Source of the DNA: Planctomycetota bacterium
Lineage (GTDB): Bacteria > Planctomycetota > UBA1135 > JADKAF01
Reading direction: 5' to 3'
Assembly (NCBI GenBank): GCA_016793245.1
Contig: JAEUHW010000378.1
Span: 1 to 64,000, forward strand
Length of the DNA stretch: 64,000 nt
Positions within the stretch are counted from its first letter, which is position 1. Each line of letters opens with the position of its first letter. Below, one piece after another: positions 44,658 to 55,616 of this stretch. The notes under the pieces are model-generated. The model searched no databases and was not told the origin of the DNA. It saw only the letters and a program-made list of their open reading frames with translations. The translations under genes and the position numbers were made by a program.

Positions 44658-46106
44658 TCAGGGCCGGATCTCAGCGTCGAGGCGGCGGCTGAGGTGCGGT
44701 CGGAAAGGATCGAGCTCGAAGCTCTGGAGCGGGATCGTGCCCACGAGCGTCGGGTCGATCGGAATGCCGATCGGCAGGGCCGCGGTGCCTGCAGGGCTCA
44801 GGCCCAGCACGCCGATCGACACCAGGCCGATCGGAGAAAGCTCGAGGTCGCCGTAGGGCGGGAGCGGGAACGCGGGCAGCGCGGCGATCGAGGCAAAGAG
44901 GCCGACCGGGCTGCCGGGGCCACCGGCGAACGAGAGCGTCACGGTCTGCCCGAGGCGCACAGGATTCGGCGTCGCGACCAGGGTCGGACGACGCAGGAAC
45001 ACCGCGCCGCGCGGCCGGATCACGTGGATCGCCTGGCTCGCGTCGTAGACGGTGCCGATCTCGTTCGCCTGGTCGATCGTGCCGCTCTGGTCCAGGTCGC
45101 GGAAGAGCATGAGGCGGTCAGGCGTTTCGTCCTCGGCGACGAGGATCGCGCCGTCCTCGCGAGCCAGCACTTCCCACACCGTCGTGTTGGAGGGGCTCTG
45201 ATAGTAGAGGACCTCCTCCGGCGGGCCCTGCTGGATCTGCCCGTCGTTGTTCAAGTCCTTGCCGCGCCAGATACGCTCCAGGCCGTGGTCGGTGAGGTAG
45301 AGCGTGCCGTCGCTGGTGACCTCGAGGCCCCAATAGAACGGATTCCCGCCGCCGGACGGGAGCCAGAAGGGCCGGATCTCGCCTGGGTCGTTGCAGTTGC
45401 CGTTCACGACGACATCGTCGCGCATGAGGTAGACGCCCTTCGGGATCACTCCGGTCGAGCCGACCTCGGCGTAGAAGACATCGCCCTGAGGACCGACGCG
45501 CGCGCGGGTCGGGATCGAGTCGCCGAGCGCGCCCGAGCCGTAGACCTGGACGATGCCGTAGGAGAACGCTTCGCCCAGGTCGTTCGCGTCGTCATCGGCA
45601 TTGCCGTCGACCATGCGGATCACGACATCGTCGCCGATGCTGCTCGTGCTCGCGTTGCCGACGATCACGGCGCCCGTCGCATCGACCGTGAGGCTCTGGA
45701 TGCTCGGCACCGCGATCAGCGAGGCGTTGGTGGCGCTGTCGAAGAAGAGCCCGTGCTCGCCGGCGTCGAGCGCATCGCCGTCGCGATTCAGATCGCGCAT
45801 CCAGAGGATGATGTCGACCGTCGAGTCGCCGACGTAGACGGTCTCGTCAGGCGCAACGGCGATGCAGGTGGGGTTCGTGAGCACGAAGCTCCCCTGCGCG
45901 TCGTCGTAGAACGTGGTCACCTCACCGGCGTCGTCGAAGTCGCCGTCCTGGTTGCGATCCGAGAGGCGCCAGACGCCGTCGTAGGTGGTGTCGACGACGA
46001 GGAGGTCGAGGTTTGAAGCGAAGGGGGTGAGCTTCGAGAAGGACTGCGCGGCGAGGGCGCCGGGCAGCAGCGCGCCGCCGAGCAGCGCGAGGAGAGGGAG
46101 ACGCAT
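44658..46106 (-). CDS. Secreted propeller protein with calcium motifs
   Basis: A 482-residue exported protein (signal to about residue 20, ending ALAA). Residues 30-375 look like a beta propeller (repeats of the type ...VYVGDS..., ...LYLTDHGLERIWRG...) interrupted by EF-hand-like calcium loops: DRNQDGDFDDAGE (50-62), DLNRDGDALDAGE, DLNNDGQIQQ, DLDQSGTIDQANE. The C-terminal 100 residues are the shared module (PPYGDLELSPIGL ... IDPTLVGTIPLQS). There are no catalytic residues. Probably a calcium-stabilised surface or extracellular protein. It is alone in its unit, between terminators at 44619 and 46164. Confidence 0.8.
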   Translation of the reverse strand: MRLPLLALLGGALLPGALAAQSFSKLTPFASNLDLLVVDTTYDGVWRLSDRNQDGDFDDAGEVTTFYDDAQGSFVLTNPTCIAVAPDETVYVGDSTVDIILWMRDLNRDGDALDAGEHGLFFDSATNASLIAVPSIQSLTVDATGAVIVGNASTSSIGDDVVIRMVDGNADDDANDLGEAFSYGIVQVYGSGALGDSIPTRARVGPQGDVFYAEVGSTGVIPKGVYLMRDDVVVNGNCNDPGEIRPFWLPSGGGNPFYWGLEVTSDGTLYLTDHGLERIWRGKDLNNDGQIQQGPPEEVLYYQSPSNTTVWEVLAREDGAILVAEDETPDRLMLFRDLDQSGTIDQANEIGTVYDASQAIHVIRPRGAVFLRRPTLVATPNPVRLGQTVTLSFAGGPGSPVGLFASIAALPAFPLPPYGDLELSPIGLVSIGVLGLSPAGTAALPIGIPIDPTLVGTIPLQSFELDPFRPHLSRRLDAEIRP

Positions 46107-46163
46107 GGGTACCGAGGTCGTGGGGTTGGCCGGAAGAGAGGGGCTCCCCAGAGCTTAGCCGCA

Positions 46164-46187
46164 CCCCCCTGCCCGGAGGCAGGGGGG
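46164..46187 (-). terminator. 10-bp stem terminator after phosphofructokinase
   Basis: CCCCCCTGCC pairs perfectly with GGCAGGGGGG around CGGA, 20 bases past the minus-strand stop. Confidence 0.65.
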
Positions 46188-46207
46188 ACGTGGCGACCCC
46201 GTCGACC

Positions 46208-47482
46208 TCAGAGCCCGCAGAGATACCCGTAGCGCTCGGTGAACTGCTCCGGCGTCATCTGCGCGAGCTGCGCCAGCTTGCCGAGCATGGTCGGGTTCTC
46301 GAGGTCCGCGCGCTCGAGGCGGATCTGGAAGCAGCGCGCGGCGCGGGAGAGTTCGCTGTTCACGTCGACGGGGCGCACCGACATGCGCCGCGTCTTCGGA
46401 TCGCGCATCTCCTCCAGCTTCTTGAACTCCAGGCTGCCTTCGATGGTGTAGATCATCACCGCATCGGAGGGCTGGTCCGGCGGCAGGCTCATCAGGTAGC
46501 GGGCCGCGTTCCAGCCGAGGGTGCGCGTGTAGGCGACATCGAAGCCGATGGGTGCCGCGCAGCGCAGCTCGTAGCCCAAGTCCTTGCTGACGATCGTGAC
46601 CTTCTGCCCGCGCTCGTGGAAGCGGAGCTGGACGGCCTTCTGCAGCGCGCCGGCCAAGTCGATCTCGGCCAAGCGGATGTGGCCGTGCTCGTCTCGCTCG
46701 ACGTGGCTGCCTTCCAGCGACTCCAGCGCCTCGGGATCAATGCGCTCGGCGATGCCCTCCGCGAGAACGGCGACGCCGTCCTGGCGACCGTTGGCCATGC
46801 GCTTCAGGATCGAGCACTCCAGGATGTCGACGACTTCGCGCAAGCGGATCGACGCGGAGAACTCCTCCGGGATCACCGTCACCGTGGCGCCCGCGGCGTA
46901 GCCGATGCCTTGCGCGAGGTGCCCCGCTTGGCGACCCATGCTCACGACGAAGTACCAACGCGTCGTCGTGATGCTGTCCTCCATCAGGTGCTTCACGACG
47001 TCGGCGCCGTAGTGCCGCGCGGTCTGGAAGCCGAAGGTGGAGAAGCGGCCCGGCAGCGGGAGATCGTTGTCGATCGTCTTCGGGACGTGCGCGATGTGGA
47101 TGTTCCCGCCCGACGCTTTGCCGACCTCGGCCGCGGAGAACGCGGTGTCGTCGCCGCCGATCACGACGAGGTGGGTCACTCCGAGCTGCTGGAGCGCCGC
47201 GACGGTGCGCTTCAGGTTCTCGGGATCCTTGGTCGGGTTCGCGCGCGAGGTGCGCAGGATCGAGCCGCCGTGGAAGTGGATCCGCGAGACGTCTTCTACC
47301 TGGAGCTCGACCACCTGGTCGGTCTTGCCCTTCATCAGGTGCGAGAAGCCGTCGTAGATGCCGAGGGCGCGATAGCCGTGGTTGCGCGCCGCGATGGCTA
47401 CGGCGCCGATCACGCCGTTGATACCGGGGGCGGGACCGCCGCCGACGAGGATGCCGAAGGTGCCGCGCTGCTGCTGGCTCAT
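46208..47482 (-). CDS. pfp: Phosphofructokinase, pyrophosphate type
   Basis: A 424-residue group A phosphofructokinase acting at the fructose-6-phosphate step of glycolysis. Key motifs: LVGGGPAPGIN (12-22), GGDDT (109-113) and PKTIDND (134-140). Asp in GGDD (Gly in ATP enzymes) and Lys in PKTIDND (Gly in ATP enzymes) are the two residues that mark use of pyrophosphate rather than ATP, a reversible reaction. The length, over 400, also suits this group. ATG 47482 is the only start that begins the family fold; longer frames are artefacts running through the neighbour gene. Cytoplasmic. Confidence 0.9.
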   Translation of the reverse strand: MSQQQRGTFGILVGGGPAPGINGVIGAVAIAARNHGYRALGIYDGFSHLMKGKTDQVVELQVEDVSRIHFHGGSILRTSRANPTKDPENLKRTVAALQQLGVTHLVVIGGDDTAFSAAEVGKASGGNIHIAHVPKTIDNDLPLPGRFSTFGFQTARHYGADVVKHLMEDSITTTRWYFVVSMGRQAGHLAQGIGYAAGATVTVIPEEFSASIRLREVVDILECSILKRMANGRQDGVAVLAEGIAERIDPEALESLEGSHVERDEHGHIRLAEIDLAGALQKAVQLRFHERGQKVTIVSKDLGYELRCAAPIGFDVAYTRTLGWNAARYLMSLPPDQPSDAVMIYTIEGSLEFKKLEEMRDPKTRRMSVRPVDVNSELSRAARCFQIRLERADLENPTMLGKLAQLAQMTPEQFTERYGYLCGL

Positions 47483-47586
47483 GAGGGGAGGGTGCTCCGC
47501 GAGGACGAAGAGAAGCAGCGCGGCATTGTCGCGGCGCTCCACGCGCGACTCAAGGTCGGCGAGGTGCGCCGCGCAGCTCGATCGCG

Positions 47587-48624
47587 CTACTGCTTCGGCG
47601 CGGCGACGGCGACCCTGAGCTCGACCTTGCGGGTGGAGGTGCTGTGCTGATGCAGCTTGATCGTGCCGAACTCGGCCTCGTGCTCGGCATCGGTCTCGCT
47701 CTCGCCTTCGATCTCGAGCACCACGGAGCGCACGTAGCCGCCGGCCAGGTCGAAGAGCAGCTCGCCCGTGAGCTCCTGTTCCTGCGCGCCCCCACCAGCG
47801 TTGATCATGATCCCCATGCTGCCGCTCTCTTGCGTGATGCTGAGCCCGCCCGCGTCTTCGCTCTTCGGCGGACTGGACTTGCCCTTCAGCTCGATTCGCG
47901 CGACCTGACGCCCCTCGAGCTCCTCCACGGCGAGGAGCTTGCAGGTGCCTTCCCAGGCGTCGGGCTTCGGCTGCGGCTGCCCTTCGGGGAGGTCGTCCGC
48001 GGCGATGCGCATCTCGCCGCCGCCTTCGGTGTGGAAGACGCCCTCGCTGCGCTCGAAGAGCCCGCGCCCGTGGTTCAGCAGCGCGTTCACCCTCTTCGCG
48101 TCGAGCGCCCAGGTCCCGCCGACCGCGACGGCCTCGCTCGGCAGGAACGCGCCGAGCTCGGCCCCGATGCGCAGCGCCTTCTGGATCTCCGGCTCGAGCT
48201 CCAGGTCCTCGGGCAGCTCGAGCTCCGGTTCCTCGCCCGTCTCGTCGATCCCGATCTCCTGATCGCCGAGCGGCGTCTCGAAGTCCTGCTGATGGTCCTC
48301 GCCGAAGGAGATCTCGTGCTCGAGCGTCGAGAACTTGCGCTTCACCGCCGTCGGCCGCCCGTCCTTCGCCGCCTTCACCACGTCGCGCCACGCGAGCTCG
48401 AAGCGATTCTCGCTCGAGTGCTCGCTCGGCTGGGGATCCTGGTTGCCGAAGCTGAGCTCCATCGAGTTCTGGTCCTCGCGGAGATCCTTCAAGGAAGCCT
48501 CGATCACCGCACCGGAGGCGATCTTCCACCTGAGCTCGTGCTTGGGGGCGGGGTCCTGGGCGAGCGAGGCGGCGGAGGCGGCGAGCGGCAGGGCGCAGGC
48601 GAGGGCGAACGCGACGTGTTGCAT
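47587..48624 (-). CDS. Exported acidic protein of unknown function
   Basis: A 345-residue protein with a signal peptide (MQHVAFALACALPLAASAA) and a strikingly acidic middle (EEPELELPEDLELEPEIQK near 135-150). The flanks read as beta strands, and the C-terminal part (about 215-345) looks like a beta sandwich that ends HSTSTRKVELRVAVAAPKQ. I do not recognise the family. The phosphofructokinase gene follows in the same direction after a 104-base gap, so shared transcription is possible but not evident. Confidence 0.65.
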   Translation of the reverse strand: MQHVAFALACALPLAASAASLAQDPAPKHELRWKIASGAVIEASLKDLREDQNSMELSFGNQDPQPSEHSSENRFELAWRDVVKAAKDGRPTAVKRKFSTLEHEISFGEDHQQDFETPLGDQEIGIDETGEEPELELPEDLELEPEIQKALRIGAELGAFLPSEAVAVGGTWALDAKRVNALLNHGRGLFERSEGVFHTEGGGEMRIAADDLPEGQPQPKPDAWEGTCKLLAVEELEGRQVARIELKGKSSPPKSEDAGGLSITQESGSMGIMINAGGGAQEQELTGELLFDLAGGYVRSVVLEIEGESETDAEHEAEFGTIKLHQHSTSTRKVELRVAVAAPKQ

Positions 48625-48806
48625 GACGTGCAGCGGGGCAGGAGGACCGGGAGGGAGGCCGGGACGATGTGCCGCGTGGCCGCGGCGCGAGCCGGAGCAT
48701 ACGAGGAGTGGACTTCGGTCGTGAGCGCGGGAACGCGAATCGCGGCCGCCGCCCCCCTCGCCTAAGCTCTGCGCCTTCTCCGCCCCTCGGCCCCTCCGGA
48801 TCCCCC

Positions 48807-49712
48807 GTGCGCACCGGCAAGAAGATCGCCCTCGGCTTCCTCGGCACCGTGCTGCTCCTGGCGACGGGCTTCCGTCTGCGCTACGGCAGCAACGCGCCGG
48901 TGTTCGACGAGGCGCTCTACGCGGTGGATGCGGCGCCCTATCGCCCGTTCGACGCGGCCGCCTGGGCGCGCGTGCTCGCGCGGCGCGTGGACGATCAGGG
49001 GCGCGTCGACTTCGCCGGGCTCGCGACGGACGGTGCGGATCTCGAGCGCTTCCTCCGCCAAGCCGCGTTCCTCGCGCCCGCCGAGCTCGTCGCGTTCTCC
49101 GCCGAGCAACGCCTCGGCTTCTGGATCGACGTCTTCCACGCCGGCGTGCTGCGCGCCGTGGCGCGGAGCTATCCCATCGAGCCCGATCTCTTGTTGCAGA
49201 TCCCCTTCCCGGCGAACTCGGTGAAGCAGATCCATCGCCTGAAGTTCTTCCGCCGCGAGCAGCTCCTCGTCGCGGGCGAGCGCATCACTTTGCAGGAGAT
49301 CGAGGACCGGAAGATCTGGGACGAGCACCGCGATCTCCGTTCCCTCTTTGCCTTACATCGCGCGGCGTTGAGCTCGCCGCCGATCGCGCGCGAGCCTTAC
49401 TTCGGCAGCGCGCTCGGTGAGCGTTTGGATCGCCAAGTGCGCGCGTTCCTCGCGAGCCAGAACGGTGTCCGCTGGAACGAGGCGCGGAAGACCTTGGCGC
49501 TCTCGCGTCTCTTCGAATGGAACGAGGCGCGCTTCCTCGAGGCCGCGGGCAGCGGTGAGGAGATCCCCGGCTACAAAGCCGAAGGGGCAGCGATGCTGCG
49601 CTTCGCTCTACATTACGCGCCGGCGGAGCAGGCGGCGCGGATTCGCGCGGGTGGGTTTGCGCTGGATGCGTTCGGGTTCGATTGGGCGCTGACCGAGGCG
49701 CGCTCGCGCTGA
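48807..49712 (+). CDS. DUF547 domain protein, membrane-anchored
   Basis: A 301-residue protein. A GTG at 48807 is chosen because it begins a basic-then-hydrophobic anchor (VRTGKKIALGFLGTVLLLA); no ATG suits. The DUF547 domain (about 60-220) is seen in QRLGFWIDVFHAGVLRAVA (FWINxYNA-like core), FPANSVKQIHRLKFF, and ITLQEIEDRKI..., with the later LHRAALSSPPI. DUF547 is of uncertain function; it is widespread as exported or anchored proteins. It ends in a hairpin that overlaps the stop. Confidence 0.8.
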   Translation: MRTGKKIALGFLGTVLLLATGFRLRYGSNAPVFDEALYAVDAAPYRPFDAAAWARVLARRVDDQGRVDFAGLATDGADLERFLRQAAFLAPAELVAFSAEQRLGFWIDVFHAGVLRAVARSYPIEPDLLLQIPFPANSVKQIHRLKFFRREQLLVAGERITLQEIEDRKIWDEHRDLRSLFALHRAALSSPPIAREPYFGSALGERLDRQVRAFLASQNGVRWNEARKTLALSRLFEWNEARFLEAAGSGEEIPGYKAEGAAMLRFALHYAPAEQAARIRAGGFALDAFGFDWALTEARSR

Positions 49713-49722
49713 GCGCGCCTCG
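49694..49722 (+). terminator. Hairpin overlapping the DUF547 stop codon
   Basis: CGAGGCGCGCTC pairs perfectly (12 bp) with GAGCGCGCCTCG; the TGA (49710-49712) lies at the loop edge. Few proteins could tolerate this by chance, so the last codons may be shaped by the terminator. Confidence 0.55.
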
Positions 49723-49889
49723 TGGGCGATAGCGCCGTCATCAGGGAGGGCGCGGAGCTCGAGCTCGTCCTGGAAAGCGAAGCGGAAGGGCCCGCGAGTT
49801 CTGCGCGGTGTGGACGTGCGGGTTCACGGATAGGATCGCGAGGGCGGTCCACTGCTCCTTCCCCACTGGCTTCGCTCGAGGCGTCACCC

Positions 49890-51989
49890 ATGATCCCGCG
49901 GTACATCGCGATCCTCGTGCTCGGCGGCGCCGGCGTGATGTCGGGGACGCTCGCAGGCCAGGTCCGGCGTGCGATCGAAGTCGATACGCTCGCGCGCTAC
50001 GGGCCGGCGGTGTACGACCGCGCGCGGCAGCGCGCCGTGATGGTGCGGCAGATCGCATGGCCAGGCTTCGGCACCTCGACCCAGCACGACCTCGTCGCCT
50101 GGGATGGTGGCGATTGGGTCCCGATCCTGCCGCCGATCGTCCTGCCGCAGACCGTCGATCATGTCGCGTATGACGGGCTGCGCGACCGCATCCTCGTCCT
50201 CGGCGGCACGACGTTGCGCACGGTGCGAGGGACGGAGATCGGCTTCCTGCCGACCGTGCCCATGCCTTCCCCGAGCTTCTTCGACACGCCCGAGCAGCGG
50301 CGCCTCGTGCACGACGAGGCGCGCGACGAGGTCGTCGTATTCGGCGGCAGCCACACGACGCGCACGTCGCCTCCGCGCTACGTGGCGTACGATCAGACCT
50401 ACGTCCTGCGCGGCGGTGTCTGGCAAGAAGCTCCGCTCGCGAGTCGTCCTCCGGCGCGCGATGGCCACGCGCTCGTCTACGATCCGCTGCGCCGCCGCAC
50501 GGTGCTGTTCGGCGGTGGCACCAGCGTGCCGCTCGTCTCGTTCGGCGACACCTGGGAGTGGGACGGCTTCGCGTGGACGCAGGTCGCGGTCACCGGACCC
50601 GCTGCCGGCGGAGCGCACGGCACCTACGATCCGACGCTGCAGCGCGTCGTCGTGATCGATGCACGCGGCGACGTCTGGGCCTTCGACGGCAGCGCGTGGA
50701 CGCCCCTCGGCGCAGGGACGCCGCGCCCAGGCGCTTGGCTCGCGTTCGATGGCAACGGCTTGCTGGCTTCGGGCCACAGCGTGGGCTACCTCTACGATCT
50801 CGAGACCCTGCGGTGGAACGGCGCGACGTGGAACCTCGTGTCGACCTCGGTGCACATGCATGCGAGCTACGACGCGCTGATGGCTTACGACACGACGCGC
50901 GACGAGCTCCTCTGCGTGCACGTGAACCCGCCGACGACGTGGATCCCCACGAGCACCTGGACGTGGAACGGGCGTTGGACGCGCCACGCCGGTACGACAC
51001 CCGGAGCCGGCGCGCTCGCCTTCGACCAGGGCCGCGGCCAAGCGGTGCTCTTCGGTGGGTGGACGGGCAGCGAGACCTGGACCTGGAACGGCAGCGCCTG
51101 GACGCAGCGAACGCCGCCGGTATCCCCTCCGCCGCAGGCGCCGCCGCCGCAGCAGGGGCATCGCCTCGCGTACGATCCGATCCGCGATCGCACGGTGATG
51201 CACGGCGCCGGTGGAACCTGGCTCTGGGACGGGACGACCTGGGCGCCGAGCGCGGGACCGCAGCCGCCGAGCGTCGGGACGATCTTCGAGTTCGATCCCT
51301 CGCGCGGCGCGATCGTCACGACCGGCGGCCTCGGGCTTCCGACGCAGACCTGGGAGTGGAATGGGCAGTGGCAGCTCGCGGGCCCGACGAGTGGGCTCGC
51401 CAGCGCATACCTGGCCGCGTTCGATCCGTTGCGCGGAAGGCTCGTCGCGTTCGAGAACACCGTCGAGCACGCATGGAACGGCACCGCTTGGATCGCGAGT
51501 CCGGCGAGCTTGCCGTATCGCTTGGAGTACGCGCGCGCGATGGAGACCGATCTCGTGCGCCGCAGGCTGCTGTTCCGCGGAGTGCTGGGCGGACGGGAGA
51601 CGCTGCTGCTGCACGTGCTCGGCGACACGCCCTCGCTGGTGGAGGATCTCGGCGGTGGCTGCGCGAGCGGCATCGCGCTCACGCTCGAGGAGCGTCCGGC
51701 CGTCGGCGCGACCGCCGAGCTCGTCGCGAGCGTCGCACCGCTCTCTCCCGTGCTCTTCGGCTTCGCGCTGCAGTCGATCTCCGCGCCTCTCGGCGCGTGC
51801 ACGCTGCGCTGCGACGGATCGCTGTCGCTAGAGTTGCTCCACGCCGGGCCGACGGGGCGCGTCGAGGTGCCGCTCGCGATCCCCGCCGAGCCGTGGCTCC
51901 GCGGCGCGAGCGTCGTCGTGCAAGCGGGCGAGGTACAGGGCGGGCAACTCGTGCTGAGCCGCGCGCTGCGGCTCAGCGCGGGGGACTGA
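49890..51989 (+). CDS. Secreted Kelch-like beta-propeller protein
   Basis: A 699-residue exported protein. ATG 49890 opens a signal peptide (MIPRYIAILVLGGAGVMSG). Residues 35-580 hold Kelch-type repeats with the pattern [RDR][IT]V[LVM]xGG ... W.W(D/N)G..W (for instance LFGGGTS... TWEWDGFAWTQ; VLFGGWTGSETWTWNGSAW). Kelch propellers bind ligands or sugars. The last 110 residues match the C-terminal module shared with other secreted proteins in this window (AEPWLRGASVVVQAGE). No enzyme motif. Plausible surface or matrix protein. Confidence 0.84.
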   Translation: MIPRYIAILVLGGAGVMSGTLAGQVRRAIEVDTLARYGPAVYDRARQRAVMVRQIAWPGFGTSTQHDLVAWDGGDWVPILPPIVLPQTVDHVAYDGLRDRILVLGGTTLRTVRGTEIGFLPTVPMPSPSFFDTPEQRRLVHDEARDEVVVFGGSHTTRTSPPRYVAYDQTYVLRGGVWQEAPLASRPPARDGHALVYDPLRRRTVLFGGGTSVPLVSFGDTWEWDGFAWTQVAVTGPAAGGAHGTYDPTLQRVVVIDARGDVWAFDGSAWTPLGAGTPRPGAWLAFDGNGLLASGHSVGYLYDLETLRWNGATWNLVSTSVHMHASYDALMAYDTTRDELLCVHVNPPTTWIPTSTWTWNGRWTRHAGTTPGAGALAFDQGRGQAVLFGGWTGSETWTWNGSAWTQRTPPVSPPPQAPPPQQGHRLAYDPIRDRTVMHGAGGTWLWDGTTWAPSAGPQPPSVGTIFEFDPSRGAIVTTGGLGLPTQTWEWNGQWQLAGPTSGLASAYLAAFDPLRGRLVAFENTVEHAWNGTAWIASPASLPYRLEYARAMETDLVRRRLLFRGVLGGRETLLLHVLGDTPSLVEDLGGGCASGIALTLEERPAVGATAELVASVAPLSPVLFGFALQSISAPLGACTLRCDGSLSLELLHAGPTGRVEVPLAIPAEPWLRGASVVVQAGEVQGGQLVLSRALRLSAGD

Positions 51990-52043
51990 GCGGGGGACGG
52001 GGCAGCCGTCGCCGGCCGATCTCCGTGGCGCCGCGCGGTTCGC

Positions 52044-53714
<1,671 letters not shown>

Positions 53715-53762
53715 GGGGGCGAAGAGGATAACGACTGGAACGCCGCGCGGAAGGGGGCTCCG

Positions 53763-54224
53763 GTGAGCGCCGCGGCGGAGCCGTGGGCCGGCGGCACCTT
53801 TCGCGCGATCGAGCACACGGCCGACGAGGCCTACGCGCTCGAGGGGCCGAGCTACCCCTCGCTCCTCGTCGCCGCGGCGCGGGCGGTCTGCGCGCGGATC
53901 GGCGCGCCCGAGCCGGAGGCGCCGGTCCAGGCGGCGGAGGTCGAGGCCGAGGGGCTCGACCGCGAGGACCTGCTCGTGCGCTTCGGCCAGGCCGTGCTCC
54001 TCCGCTTCGCGCTGGAGGACCTGCTCTTCGAGGCGCCGGAGGAGCTCCACGTCGAGGCGCGCGCGGACGGTGCTCTCGCGGCTCGGATGCGCGGGCGCTT
54101 CCGCCGCGTCGATCGCGGCGCGGGCTCGGCGCTGACCGAGGTGAAGGCCGTGACCTATCACGATCTCCACGTGCGCGAGGACGAGAACGGCGTCTGGCGC
54201 GCACGCTTCGTCCTCGATCTCTGA
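53763..54224 (+). CDS. Archease, RtcB cofactor
   Basis: A 153-residue archease-family protein that helps RNA ligase RtcB carry out many turnovers by assisting its guanylylation. Core: an opening FRAIEHTADEA (family HTAD metal motif), the middle LLVRFGQAVLLRFALEDLLF, and the C-terminal SALTEVKAVTYHDLHV, an almost exact family signature. The GTG at 53763 is chosen; no ATG precedes the motif in frame. RtcB itself lies 1.4 kb downstream on the same strand, separated by two genes on the opposite strand. Confidence 0.9.
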   Translation: MSAAAEPWAGGTFRAIEHTADEAYALEGPSYPSLLVAAARAVCARIGAPEPEAPVQAAEVEAEGLDREDLLVRFGQAVLLRFALEDLLFEAPEELHVEARADGALAARMRGRFRRVDRGAGSALTEVKAVTYHDLHVREDENGVWRARFVLDL

Positions 54225-54293
54225 CCTGCACGGATCTCTGGTCGCGTTCCGCGCTCGATGGCACGGCGCGAGTCGGCGCGGTTCGTCGCTCGC

Positions 54294-54857
54294 TCAGCTC
54301 TGCGGCCAGAGCAGCACGAAGACCGCACCGGTGACGAGGCCGTACACCAAGGCGTCGAAGAGCTCCTTCGCGAGCACGACCCACGAGTCGCCCTTCCAGA
54401 TCGGACCCCAGACGAGCGCGCCGCCGTAGACGAGGAAGCCAATCGTGGAGATGAAGCGCAGCACGAGCCAGCGATCGGCGCCGGGTGCGAGCACCATCGT
54501 CGCGAGGTACGCGGCCATGAAGGAGCCGAAGATGTTGAAGAGGGTCGACTGCAACATGGAGCGACCCATCTTCATCTCGCCCGTGGGCCAGACGACCAGG
54601 CTTCCGGAGGGGCCCTGCTTCCAGCGCGCCATCCACTCCGGATCGTTCATCGACTTCGCGTCCTTGCAGTGCGGGAACTGATACTGCCCCGAGGTGACCC
54701 CGGCCTTCCGCAGCGCCTCCATCGCCGCGACCTCGTCGGGGATCGCCTGGAAGTCGGTCTTGTGGTGCTGGACGATGCAGCGCAGGACGAACGATGCGAA
54801 GAAGACGGCGACGCCGCCGAGCAGGATCGGCAGCCAGAGCTGAGCCAGGGTGACCAT
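54294..54857 (-). CDS. Four-TM protein of unknown function, copy A
   Basis: A 187-residue membrane protein with about four spans: LWLPILLGGVAVFFASFVLR (7-26), the stretch ending GSFMAAYLATMVL (near 105-125), VLRFISTIGFLVYGGALVWG (near 132-151) and the last 20 residues. Between spans 1 and 2 is a soluble segment with FPHCKDAKSMNDPEWMARW. ATG at 54857 follows GAGGAG. It is a tandem copy of the next gene upstream. I do not recognise the family. Confidence 0.78.
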   Translation of the reverse strand: MVTLAQLWLPILLGGVAVFFASFVLRCIVQHHKTDFQAIPDEVAAMEALRKAGVTSGQYQFPHCKDAKSMNDPEWMARWKQGPSGSLVVWPTGEMKMGRSMLQSTLFNIFGSFMAAYLATMVLAPGADRWLVLRFISTIGFLVYGGALVWGPIWKGDSWVVLAKELFDALVYGLVTGAVFVLLWPQS

Positions 54858-54948
54858 GGAGTTCTCCTCGGCGGAGTTCGCCTCGGGACGGGGAGGAGCG
54901 GGTAGGTGCGGCGAGGCTATCCGCCGCTCGTCCCTCGCGTCGAGCCGC

Positions 54949-55512
54949 TCAGCTCTGCGGCCAGAGCAGCGCGAACACCGCGCCCGTGGCGAGGCCGTAC
55001 ACCGCCGCGTCGAAGAGCTCCTTGCCGAGCATCGTCCACGTCGAGGCCTTCCAGATCGGGCCCCAGACGAGCGCTCCGCCGTAGATGAGGAACGCGATCG
55101 TGCCGATGAAGCGCAGCACGAGCGATCCGCTCGCGCCGACGGGCAGGGCCATGGTCGCGAGATAGGCGGCCATGAACGAGCCGAAGACGTTGAACGCGAA
55201 GGACTGCAGGAGCGACTTGCCCATGCTGAGCTCGCCGCTCGGGAAGATGTACATGTGGCCGGTCGGGCCCTGCTTCCACTTCGCCATCCACGCCGGATCC
55301 GACATGCACTTGGGCCCGGTGGCGTGCGGGAACATGTACTGCCCCTGGCGCACGCCGGCCTTGCGCAGCGCGTCCATCGCGCCGTCCTCGTCCGGGACCT
55401 TCTCGAAGTCGTTCCAATGGTGCGGCAGCACCATGCGCAGGACGAACGAGGCGAAGAAGACCGCGACGCCGCCGAGCAGAATCGGCAGCCAGAGCTGTGC
55501 TAGGGTGACCAA
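54949..55512 (-). CDS. Four-TM protein of unknown function, copy B
   Basis: A paralogue of the preceding gene, same length (187) and same span layout; the first 26 residues are identical except for the start codon. The start here is TTG (55510-55512), giving LVTLAQLWLPI where copy A has MVTLAQLWLPI, with GAGAGG ahead of it on the minus strand. The soluble loop (FPHATGPKCMSDPAWMAKW) differs in detail. The copies lie between archease and RtcB on the opposite strand, so any link to RNA repair is by position only. Confidence 0.78.
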   Translation of the reverse strand: MVTLAQLWLPILLGGVAVFFASFVLRMVLPHHWNDFEKVPDEDGAMDALRKAGVRQGQYMFPHATGPKCMSDPAWMAKWKQGPTGHMYIFPSGELSMGKSLLQSFAFNVFGSFMAAYLATMALPVGASGSLVLRFIGTIAFLIYGGALVWGPIWKASTWTMLGKELFDAAVYGLATGAVFALLWPQS

Positions 55513-55616
55513 GGGAACCTCTCGCGACGGGAACGCGTGGGAAGCGCCGCGAAGCCTACGTCCGGCGTCCCACCGGCGTCGAGCGCGAGGCGGCCCTCGC
55601 GGAGGATGATCGAGCG

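Noticed and set aside
42258..46016. 1252-residue plus-strand frame
   Set aside because: It is the antisense shadow of the multicopper oxidase and the propeller gene; it is Arg/Ala/Glu-rich and has no domain.
47483..48847. Longer N-terminus for phosphofructokinase
   Set aside because: It runs over the exported acidic protein gene in another frame; family proteins begin at the MSQQQRGTFG start.
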